NCBI GenBank assembly: GCA_947174985.1
Contig: CAMWLB010000062.1
Coordinates: forward strand, 1-12,068
DNA from: an uncultured Lachnospiraceae bacterium
GTDB taxonomy: Bacteria > Bacillota > Clostridia > Lachnospirales > Lachnospiraceae
Direction: 5' to 3'
Length of the DNA: 12,068 nt
How positions within the stretch are numbered: the first letter of the stretch is position 1; every line of letters begins with the position of its first letter. The translations under genes and the position numbers were made by a program. Shown piece by piece: positions 6,727 to 12,068 of this stretch. The notes beneath the pieces are model-generated. The model saw only the letters and a program-made list of their open reading frames with translations, was not told the origin of the DNA and did no database searches.

Positions 6727-7095
6727 ATGAGAATTCAAATTTCCATGCAAAGTGATATTCCTACTTACGAGCAAATCAAAAGGCAGATTAAGGCGCAGAT
6801 TCTTTCGGGAGAGTTATCTGCTGACGAGCCGCTTACCTCAATACGCCAGCTTGCGCGTGATTTGCAGGTAAGCATCATTACGACGACCCGCGCATATGGG
6901 GACCTGGAAGCGGAAGGTTTGATTTATATGGTGCAGGGTCGGGGATGTTTTGTCAAAGGCGATGCGGAGATAGTCCGCCGACAGTATTTGCATGCTGTTG
7001 ATGAGGCGCTGCAGAATGCAGCGGACAAGGGAAGGGCAGCAGGTCTGACTCTTGGTGAATTACAAAACAAACTGGAGGAAAAGTTTCATGGGTAA
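6727..7095 (+). CDS. GntR-family transcriptional regulator, YtrA subfamily
   Basis: The protein has 122 residues. A winged helix-turn-helix spans about residues 12-77: PTYEQIKRQIKAQILSGEL, then the recognition helices SIRQLARDLQVSIITTTRAY and the wing EGLIYMVQGRGCFV. The C-terminal part is only about 45 residues, helical, with no ligand-binding domain of FadR or HutC type. That short dimerising tail is the mark of the YtrA subfamily, which typically sits first in operons for ABC exporters and represses them. AAAGGAG lies 7 nt before the ATG. Its last 8 bases overlap the ATPase gene, implying translational coupling. The signal that would relieve repression cannot be read from sequence; in relatives it is often a cell-envelope antibiotic or a peptide. 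Confidence 0.93.
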   Translation: MRIQISMQSDIPTYEQIKRQIKAQILSGELSADEPLTSIRQLARDLQVSIITTTRAYGDLEAEGLIYMVQGRGCFVKGDAEIVRRQYLHAVDEALQNAADKGRAAGLTLGELQNKLEEKFHG

Positions 7096-7936
7096 TGCAA
7101 TTGAAATTCATAACTTATGTAAGGAGTATCGGGGATTTGCACTGAAAAATATCAGTTTTAGCGTTCCGGAAGGCTTGTGCTGCGGCTTTGTAGGTCCCAA
7201 CGGTGCAGGAAAAACCACGGTGCTGAAGGCAATGGTGGGGATGATATTGAGAAGCAGCGGTGAAATCTGCCTGCTTGGCAAATCTAACGATGATGTGAAG
7301 GTGAAAGAAGATATTGGAATCATGTTTGACCAGCCGTATTTTCAGGAGAGCTGGACTCCACTCGATATTGAGAGGGGCATTAAACTTTTCTACCATAATT
7401 GGAATGGCAGTGAATACAGAAAATATTTATCACGATTTGAGCTTGACCCTAAGAAAAAATTTAAGGACTTTTCCAGAGGCATGAAGATGAAACTGGCAAT
7501 GGCAGTCCATCTTTCCCATAATGCCAGACTTCTTCTGCTCGATGAGCCGACTGGTGGGCTTGACCCCGCATCCCGTGATGAATTCATTGATATTATGCGG
7601 GAATATCTGGTGCAAGAAGGAAGAACAATCCTGTTTTCCACCCATATTGTCAGTGATTTGGAGCATATAGCGGATTTGATTGCCTACATCAGTCAGGGAA
7701 GTTTATTGTTTTGCGGTGAAAAAGAGGAACTGACTGCATCGTACTGCATGGTGCGGGGAGGAAAATTACCGGAAGAAAAAAGGAAATTTGCCATTGGGCT
7801 GCGTGAGTATGATAGCGGTTATGAATGTCTTATGGAACTTGCGCATATTGGCGGCCTGCCTTTAGACGCCGTCACGGAACGTGCCACCATTGATGATGTG
7901 ATTGTGCACATGGAAAGGAAGAAAAAATATGCTTAA
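7088..7936 (+). CDS. ABC transporter ATP-binding protein
   Basis: This 282-residue nucleotide-binding subunit has Walker A GPNGAGKT at 36-43, a Q-loop in MFDQPYF (Gln82) and the signature FSRGMKMKL near 128-136. Walker B LLLLDEP follows at 148-154 with catalytic Glu153, then the D-loop GGLD and the switch His186 in STHI. The signature is SRGMK rather than LSGGQ, as is common in the drug- and peptide-exporter group paired with ABC-2 permeases. The C-terminal 70 residues are less conserved. ATG 7088 overlaps the end of gntR by 8 bp; GGAGG at 7074-7078 lies 9 nt upstream. The frame is open further upstream inside gntR, but the family N terminus begins at about residue 4 of the chosen start (AIEIHNLCKEY). 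It works with the next gene as an exporter; the cargo is unknown. Confidence 0.95.
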   Translation: MGNAIEIHNLCKEYRGFALKNISFSVPEGLCCGFVGPNGAGKTTVLKAMVGMILRSSGEICLLGKSNDDVKVKEDIGIMFDQPYFQESWTPLDIERGIKLFYHNWNGSEYRKYLSRFELDPKKKFKDFSRGMKMKLAMAVHLSHNARLLLLDEPTGGLDPASRDEFIDIMREYLVQEGRTILFSTHIVSDLEHIADLIAYISQGSLLFCGEKEELTASYCMVRGGKLPEEKRKFAIGLREYDSGYECLMELAHIGGLPLDAVTERATIDDVIVHMERKKKYA

Positions 7937-8591
7937 CATGATAAAAATGGATTGGTTTGCAATAAAATATTATCAAAAGAGGGTTTTGGTAATATGTATT
8001 CCTCTGTTTGCCATAGGGTATGTTTCCCCTGTATTACTGATGCCTACCGCAGCGTTTTTGTTTTTTCTTTTCTCCCTCGATCCTTTTGCTGTGGAGGAAA
8101 AAGGCGATTTGAACAGGCTCTATTTGACCCTGCCTGTAAAAAGAAATGATATTGTCACCGGCAGATATGTGTTGTCGCTTATTATAGTGTTGTGCGGCAT
8201 TTTGCTCGGGCTTGTATGCATGCCTCTTGCAAATCGTATTTCACATTCAAAATGGTATCCAGATTTAAAATGGATTTTGGCGCTCGCTGCGTTTAGCCTG
8301 CTTTTATATGCGCTGATGAATCTCTTTATGTACCCGCTGCTTTTTAAGCTGGGTTATCAAAAAGGTAAGTTTTGGGGGATGTATGTGCCGCTTGGCGTAT
8401 GTACCATGGCTTATGCCGTATTTTGGACCTATACCCTGTTGCCGGGAAATGAAAAGCTTGTTTTGCATATACTTGTATATGCTTCGGAGCACATGCTCTT
8501 GGTCAGCGGAGGAATGTTGGTTTTGGCAGCGGCTCTTTTGATGGTTTCCTATCTGCTGTCTTTAAAGATATACTTAAAACGTGAATTTTAA
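7929..8591 (+). CDS. ABC-2 type permease subunit
   Basis: This 220-residue hydrophobic protein has about six membrane spans, roughly at 20-50, 75-100, 115-140, 150-175 and 185-213, with the first stretch long enough for two. The pattern near 57-75 (EEKGDLNRLYLTLPVKRNDIV) is the cytoplasmic elbow typical of the ABC2_membrane_5 family of small ABC-2 permeases. Such subunits usually dimerise with themselves and two ATPases to form an exporter. The start codon overlaps the ATPase stop by 8 bp, the same overlap as between gntR and the ATPase, so the three products are probably made together. A GntR regulator plus one ATPase and one permease resembles YtrA-type and PmtR-type operons of Firmicutes, but here there is only one permease. 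A terminator follows at once. Confidence 0.88.
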   Translation: MLNMIKMDWFAIKYYQKRVLVICIPLFAIGYVSPVLLMPTAAFLFFLFSLDPFAVEEKGDLNRLYLTLPVKRNDIVTGRYVLSLIIVLCGILLGLVCMPLANRISHSKWYPDLKWILALAAFSLLLYALMNLFMYPLLFKLGYQKGKFWGMYVPLGVCTMAYAVFWTYTLLPGNEKLVLHILVYASEHMLLVSGGMLVLAAALLMVSYLLSLKIYLKREF

Positions 8592-8643
8592 AAAGCAAAA
8601 ATGCAAGAGAGGCACCTTTTACAAAGTGCCTCCCGATGCTTTT
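8591..8643. terminator. Bidirectional terminator between the ABC operon and the spore protein gene
   Basis: GAGGCAC (8609-8615) pairs with GTGCCTC (8626-8632) around a 10-nt loop. AAAAGCA (8591-8597) can pair with TGCTTTT (8637-8643) at the base. The T-run on the plus side and the A-rich side (T-rich on the minus strand) let it work for both converging units. The first bases overlap the permease stop codon. Confidence 0.75.
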
Positions 8644-8683
8644 ATTGATTATAGGATTTTCTATCCTTCCGATTCAGGAATCC

Positions 8684-8884
8684 TTATTTCATGGATTCTT
8701 CCTGCTTCTTAATCATTCTACGAACCATCTCGCCACCGATAGAACCGGCTTCCTTAGAGGTCAGGTCACCATTGTAACCCTCCTTTAAGTTTACACCAAG
8801 CTCAGAAGCAACCTCGGTCTTAAAACGGTCAAGAGCTGCCTTAGCTTCAGGAACTTCTACTCTATTAGTTTTGTTGCTTGCCAT
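8684..8884 (-). CDS. Alpha/beta-type small acid-soluble spore protein
   Basis: This 66-residue protein matches the family in length and both conserved blocks. FKTEVASELGV (21-31) holds the germination protease site, cut after the Glu of TE. LTSKEAGSIGGEMVRRMI (41-58) is the DNA-binding helix with the invariant Gly pair. These proteins coat spore DNA, hold it in an A-like form and protect it from UV and heat; on germination GPR degrades them to amino acids. A strong GGAGGTG lies 8 nt upstream of the start on the minus strand. The gene is expected to be read by sigma-G in the forespore, but I could not find a convincing sigma-G promoter by eye. It is monocistronic and convergent with the ABC operon. 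Its presence says the organism can sporulate. Confidence 0.96.
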   Translation of the reverse strand: MASNKTNRVEVPEAKAALDRFKTEVASELGVNLKEGYNGDLTSKEAGSIGGEMVRRMIKKQEESMK

Positions 8885-8891
8885 TCTTTTT

Positions 8892-9102
8892 CACCTCCAA
8901 ACACTTTTGATTTTTCACAAGAACTTTGCTTGCAATCTATCTTCAAGACAAGTGGATAATAACCACTTATCCCGGAGATTATTGCACAGCATTTTTCGTA
9001 AAAAGATACTGTTTTCCGCATTAAGTGTGTTGTTATCACTTATCTTGATGTTAGTATTGGCATAGAAATAAAAAATATTATGGTAAGTTTTTCAAGAATT
9101 TT
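8892..9102. other. Gene-free stretch upstream of the spore protein gene
   Basis: No gene is supported here. Two small hairpins are visible: AAGTGG/CCACTT (8950-8955 with 8963-8968) and TAAGTG/CACTTA (9022-9027 with 9037-9042). They have similar arms, but neither is followed by a T-tract. The promoter of the spore gene should lie in the first 100 bases but is not recognisable. Open frames across it lack ribosome sites. Confidence 0.5.
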
Positions 9103-9312
9103 TTGGGGAGGCGGCATGAAGGGTTGGCTAGCGAGTGACGCTGGCAGAGGAGCTGTATGTCTGTGCAGACGCGCTCTCGCTCGGATAAAAACGCAGCGGT
9201 ACGTAAGGCGCCAAAAGACGCCGCCTAAGTACCGGCGTTTTTAAACGGTCTGCACAGACATACAGCTCCTCTTCCGGCTGCAAGTCGCGCAAAACGTACA
9301 CTTCATGCTCGC
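9103..9312 (+). ncRNA. Structured repeat element, copy 1 (putative RNA)
   Basis: Almost the whole 210 nt folds back on itself. After an unpaired TTGGGGAG (9103-9110) comes a basal helix (9111-9121 with 9301-9312, one bulged T). A loosely paired stretch follows, with GCGAGTGACGCTGG on the left. Next is a perfect 25-bp helix (9146-9170 with 9248-9272), an unpaired linker beginning GCGCTCTCGCTC (9171-9182), and a core helix. The core is AAAAACGC/GCGTTTTT (9187-9194 with 9235-9242), a bulged AG (9195-9196), CGGTAC/GTACCG (9197-9202 with 9229-9234) and a G/C-rich tip with an AAAAGA loop. The same layout, with different helix sequences, recurs in copy 2. A 42-codon frame starting at 9116 crosses it, but copy 2 has no counterpart. 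No promoter was found, so transcription is unproven. I do not recognise it as a named RNA family. Confidence 0.65.
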
Positions 9313-9448
9313 AGGGATTTGGATATAAGCGGCAAAAGCTCGCTTACATGCTCAGAATTTTTGATGCAAGCCGAAAACTGTATTTTCGCCAATATTTCTT
9401 TATTTCAGCACCGCTATGCGGCGGTTTATCACGCCGCATACACTTTCA
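9313..9448. repeat. Hairpin-rich spacer between the two structured elements
   Basis: Three hairpins stand in a row. AAGCG and GC arms enclose AAAA at 9327-9345. CGAAAA/TTTTCG (9372-9377 with 9383-9388) is next. A perfect 9-bp TATGCGGCG/CGCCGCATA follows (9415-9423 with 9432-9440). A 36-codon frame (9348-9458) runs through it without a ribosome site and ends inside copy 2. I see no gene. It may be part of the mobile or repeat unit rather than plain intergenic DNA. Confidence 0.45.
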
Positions 9449-9651
9449 GCGGCGGTAATCAGCCCGTACAGCCATCTGTTCCCGAAGGAGCCCATTAAGA
9501 AACGTCGGCACTTGGCGAGGTTTTTTCGAGCCTAGTGTCCGCTACGTTTCTTTCTGAGCGAGAGCGCGGCTCCTTGGGAACAGGTGGCTGTACGGGCGTG
9601 ACTCGCCGAACAGACGTGACTTGCTGCCTGTCAAACCCGCCGCCTCCCCAA
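9449..9651 (-). ncRNA. Structured repeat element, copy 2 (putative RNA, inverted)
   Basis: Read on the minus strand from 9651 it starts with the same TTGGGGAG. A basal helix GCGGCGG/CCGCCGC follows (9643-9637 with 9455-9449). A 30-bp helix lies inside it (9597-9568 with 9462-9492, one bulged base). Then comes the identical linker GCGCTCTCGCTC (9567-9556). The core helix AAGAAACGT/ACGTTTCTT (9552-9544 with 9505-9497) has the same bulged AG (9543-9542), followed by CGG-CAC-TA pairs and a GGC/GCC tip with an A-rich loop. The helices differ from copy 1 at many positions yet stay paired, while unpaired motifs are identical. The length (203 nt) matches copy 1 (210 nt). The 3' side between the long helix and basal helix is much shorter than in copy 1. 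Confidence 0.65.
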
Positions 9652-9655
9652 CACA

Positions 9656-9684
9656 TTGATTTCTGAATGCCCCCGTGCTAAAAT
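9656..9684 (+). promoter_or_regulatory. Probable sigma-A promoter for the MATE gene
   Basis: TTGATT (9656-9661), a 17-nt spacer and TAAAAT (9679-9684). It begins only 4 bp outside the end of structured copy 2. The leader to the ATG at 9735 would be about 44 nt. Confidence 0.5.
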
Positions 9685-9734
9685 AGTATCCGTCACCATG
9701 CATTTGCGTGTTGACAGAAAGGTTCGGATAGACA

Positions 9735-11120
9735 ATGGAAGATACGCAGAAAATACAATTATTTGAAAAAATACCTGTTCCGCAGGCTGTCATGAAGCTG
9801 GCGGTGCCGACGATTATCAGTTCACTTGTTATGGTGATTTATAATCTTGCGGATACTTATTTTGTGGGAATTTTAAACAACTCTGTACAAAATGCGGCGG
9901 TAACGCTGGCGGCTCCGGTGCTTCTGGCGTTTAATGCGGTAAACAATCTGTTTGGAGTTGGTTCTTCCAGCATGATGAGCCGCGCGCTGGGAAGAAAAGA
10001 TTATGATACGGTGCGCCGCAGCTCGGCATTTGGATTTTACTGTGCCCTTGTCAGCGGTATTTTGTTCTCACTTTTTTTCACGTTGTTTCAGGTGCCGCTT
10101 CTTAAGATGCTGGGGGCGGACAGCGGGACAGTGGCTGCTACGGGAGAATATTTGAAATGGACAGTCAGCTTTGGCGCGGCACCGGCAATTTTAAATGTAG
10201 TGATGGCGTATATGGTGCGTGCGGAAGGCGCGTCGCTCCATGCCAGTCTCGGCACCATGAGCGGGTGTCTCTTAAATATTGTGCTTGACCCCATCTTTAT
10301 TCTGCCGTGGGGACTGAATATGGGCGCAGCGGGAGCGGGGCTTGCCACCTTTTTGTCTAACTGTGTGGCCTGTGTTTACTTTTTTATATTGCTGTTTGTA
10401 AAGAAGGGACGCACTTATGTCTGCATAAATCCTGCCAAATTTTCTTTTCAAAAAGCAATTTTGCTGGGTGTCTGCGGCGTGGGGATTCCGGCGGCAATTC
10501 AGAATCTGCTGAATGTGACGGGTATGACCGTGCTGAATAATTTTACGGCGTCCTACAGTGCGGATGCGGTGGCAGCAATGGGGATTGTACAAAAAGTAAA
10601 TATGGTACCCATGAACATTGCCATGGGATTTTCACAGGGTATTATGCCGTTGGTCAGCTATAACTATGCAAGCGGCAACAGTAAGCGCATGAAACAGACG
10701 ATTTTCTTTGCTTTAAAGCTGATTATCGGATTTTTGACGGTTATGACGCTTACGTTTTATCTGGGAGCGGGCGGGCTTACCAGAATGTTTATGAAAAATG
10801 AAGTGATTGTGGCTTATGGTACAAAATTTTTGAGGGGATTGTGTCTGGCATTGCCATTTTTGGCAATGGATTTCCTTGCTGTCGGCGTATTTCAGGCGTG
10901 CGGCATGGGAAAGAAGGCGCTTGTTTTTGCCTTGCTCAGAAAAATTGTTCTGGAAATTCCGGCGATTTATCTGTTAAATTACCTTTTCCCGCTGTATGGA
11001 CTTGCCTATGCGCAGTTCTGTGCGGAGGTGGTGCTTGCGGCGGCAGCAGTGTTGGTGCTTTTGCGGCTGTTTCAGAAAATAAATGCTGCGGCATCTGAGA
11101 AGGAAAATTGCGGCATGTAA
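9735..11120 (+). CDS. MATE-family multidrug efflux transporter (MepA-like)
   Basis: This 461-residue protein has about twelve membrane spans in two homologous halves, the standard MATE plan. The first half opens with VPTIISSLVMVIYNLADTYFVG (24-45), typical of the MepA/DinF-like clostridial branch. SSSMMSRALGRKD ends the first helix pair, and GAAGAGLATFLSNC lies near the middle. The second half begins at about residue 250 (GIPAAIQNLLN) with MGFSQGIMPLVSYNYASGN in the equivalent place. MATE proteins export drugs or metabolites in exchange for Na+ or H+; the substrate cannot be predicted. The start has only AAAGG, 12 nt upstream (9718-9722), a weak ribosome site, but the N-terminal context fits the family. 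A GH3 gene begins 26 bp after the stop on the same strand and may share the transcript. Confidence 0.94.
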   Translation: MEDTQKIQLFEKIPVPQAVMKLAVPTIISSLVMVIYNLADTYFVGILNNSVQNAAVTLAAPVLLAFNAVNNLFGVGSSSMMSRALGRKDYDTVRRSSAFGFYCALVSGILFSLFFTLFQVPLLKMLGADSGTVAATGEYLKWTVSFGAAPAILNVVMAYMVRAEGASLHASLGTMSGCLLNIVLDPIFILPWGLNMGAAGAGLATFLSNCVACVYFFILLFVKKGRTYVCINPAKFSFQKAILLGVCGVGIPAAIQNLLNVTGMTVLNNFTASYSADAVAAMGIVQKVNMVPMNIAMGFSQGIMPLVSYNYASGNSKRMKQTIFFALKLIIGFLTVMTLTFYLGAGGLTRMFMKNEVIVAYGTKFLRGLCLALPFLAMDFLAVGVFQACGMGKKALVFALLRKIVLEIPAIYLLNYLFPLYGLAYAQFCAEVVLAAAAVLVLLRLFQKINAAASEKENCGM

Positions 11121-11146
11121 GAGGAGATTATGGGAGGATTCGGGTT

Positions 11147-12068
11147 ATGCAGGAAGAAAAAAGGAGTGGAGCGCTGCGGGAGCTGGCGCCCTTTTGCAGA
11201 AAGGCAGCGGCGGACGGCGCTGTGTTATTAAAAAATGAAGGCGGTATGCTGCCGATTACCAAAGAGGACAAGGTGGCTGTTTTCGGCAGGTGTCAGATAA
11301 ATTACTACAAGAGCGGAACAGGTTCCGGCGGTCTGGTAAACGTGGAATATACCACCAATTTAATTGACGGCTTCAGGCAGTACCAGTGGGTACAGTTGAA
11401 TGAAAAGCTGGTTGAAATTTATGAATCGTGGACAGCAGCGCATCCTGCTTATACCGGAGACGGCGAATGGGCGTCGGAGCCTTGGAATCAGGACGAGATG
11501 CAGCTTGACGATGCGCTGGTAAAAGAAGCGGCAGCCGTTTCTGACAAGGCAGTTATCGTACTGGGAAGGACGGCAGGGGAGGACAGGGACAATGCGGACG
11601 TTGCCGGCAGTTACAGGCTGACGGAGGACGAAATTGCCATGATTTCCCTTGTGACAGAATATTTTTCGGACGTGGCGGTAGTCTTTAATGTGTCCAATAT
11701 TATCGACATGTCATGGACAACGGCAGATTGGTGCCACGGGTCTGTCAAAGCGCTGCTCTATACGTGGCACGGCGGCATGGAGGGCGGCAATGCGGCGGCG
11801 GATGTGCTTGTGGGGGCGATATCGCCGTCGGGACATCTGACGGACACGATTGCCCGCTCCATAGAGGATTATCCTGCCCATGCCAATTATGTCAGCGACA
11901 TACGCAATTTTTATGAAGAAGATATCTATGTGGGCTACCGTTATTTTGAAACTTTTTGTCCGGAAAAGGTGCTGTATCCCTTTGGATTCGGTTTATCCTA
12001 CACAACCTTTTCGTGGGAGCCGACGGAAGCTGTCGTGACGGGAAACGCAGAGGAAAGCTGTGTGGAGT
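11147..12068 (+). CDS. GH3 beta-glucosidase-like enzyme with reversed domain order, 5' part
   Basis: The frame runs open from ATG 11147 to the window edge (307 codons). The protein begins directly with what is normally the C-terminal alpha/beta sandwich domain of GH3. RKAAADGAVLLKNEGGMLPI (18-37) and VAVFG open it; then come GRTAGEDRDNADVAGSYRLT near 145-165, YTWHGGMEGGNAAADVLVG from 205, SPSGHLTDT and YPFGFGLSYTTF (277-288), after which a fibronectin-III-like part usually starts. The (beta/alpha)8 domain with the nucleophile Asp should follow beyond the window. Some rumen and gut Clostridia enzymes (for example from Ruminococcus albus and Butyrivibrio fibrisolvens) have this swapped order. 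No signal peptide is seen, so it is likely cytoplasmic, splitting beta-linked gluco-oligosaccharides taken up by the cell. GGGAGG at 11132-11137 lies 9 nt upstream. The exact substrate is unknown. Confidence 0.88.
   Translation, partial: MQEEKRSGALRELAPFCRKAAADGAVLLKNEGGMLPITKEDKVAVFGRCQINYYKSGTGSGGLVNVEYTTNLIDGFRQYQWVQLNEKLVEIYESWTAAHPAYTGDGEWASEPWNQDEMQLDDALVKEAAAVSDKAVIVLGRTAGEDRDNADVAGSYRLTEDEIAMISLVTEYFSDVAVVFNVSNIIDMSWTTADWCHGSVKALLYTWHGGMEGGNAAADVLVGAISPSGHLTDTIARSIEDYPAHANYVSDIRNFYEEDIYVGYRYFETFCPEKVLYPFGFGLSYTTFSWEPTEAVVTGNAEESCVE

Noticed and set aside
8871..9065. 64-codon plus-strand frame ending in a hydrophobic stretch upstream of the structured repeats
   Set aside because: No ribosome binding site, start inside the antisense of the spore protein gene, and only a short hydrophobic tail to suggest a protein.
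9116..9244. 42-codon frame in structured copy 1 with GGGGAGG just upstream, starting MKGWLASDAGRGA
   Set aside because: The GGGGAGG is part of the motif conserved in both copies, the start codon is missing in copy 2, and the helices covary; the frame looks like a by-product of the structure. The 4-nt spacing is also short.
9348..9458. 36-codon frame in the spacer between the structured copies
   Set aside because: No ribosome site, crosses two hairpins and the end of copy 2. It could be reconsidered if found conserved at codon level.
9103..9651. CRISPR array or insertion sequence
   Set aside because: There are no regularly spaced direct repeats and no transposase frame; the similarity is between two inverted, helix-forming elements.

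Overview
The window looks like the chromosome of a spore-forming, anaerobic gut-type Clostridia, most likely Lachnospiraceae. The grounds are an alpha/beta-type small acid-soluble spore protein, strong AGGAGG-type ribosome binding sites, a reversed-domain GH3 beta-glucosidase, a MepA-like MATE exporter and an Rpn/PD-(D/E)XK nuclease of the type common in that family. This placement is inference from gene content, not from a database search.

Left part (1-4720). The 3' end of a YfhO-family membrane protein is followed 19 bp later by malQ (4-alpha-glucanotransferase, all three catalytic acids present). A convergent CYTH/triphosphate tunnel protein on the minus strand follows, with a 13-bp hairpin between the two stops. 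Divergent from it, with its own promoter, is a DJ-1/PfpI-family protein. Behind that lies a small lipoprotein gene broken by a frameshift, ended by a perfect 15-bp-stem terminator.

Middle part (4714-8890). A decayed copy of a repeat (minus strand) precedes an Rpn-type nuclease gene, which contains a strong internal ribosome binding site and in-frame ATG. A class I SAM methyltransferase follows. Next is a tight three-gene operon: YtrA-type GntR repressor, ABC ATPase and ABC-2 permease. It is driven by a near-consensus promoter whose -10 lies under a 21-bp palindrome, with genes overlapping by 8 bp and a bidirectional terminator at the end. The spore protein gene faces it on the minus strand.

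Right part (8892-12068). A gene-free stretch of about 840 bp holds the most unusual content: two roughly 205-nt elements facing each other tail to tail (9103-9312 on plus, 9449-9651 on minus). They share short conserved unpaired sequences, while their long helices differ in sequence but stay paired, which is the mark of a selected RNA structure. A hairpin-rich spacer of 136 nt separates them. A MATE exporter gene with its own promoter follows, and then the 5' part of a GH3 enzyme that begins with what is normally the C-terminal domain and runs off the window.

The best candidates for something undescribed are the paired structured elements and the possible intragenic antitoxin-like product inside the Rpn gene.
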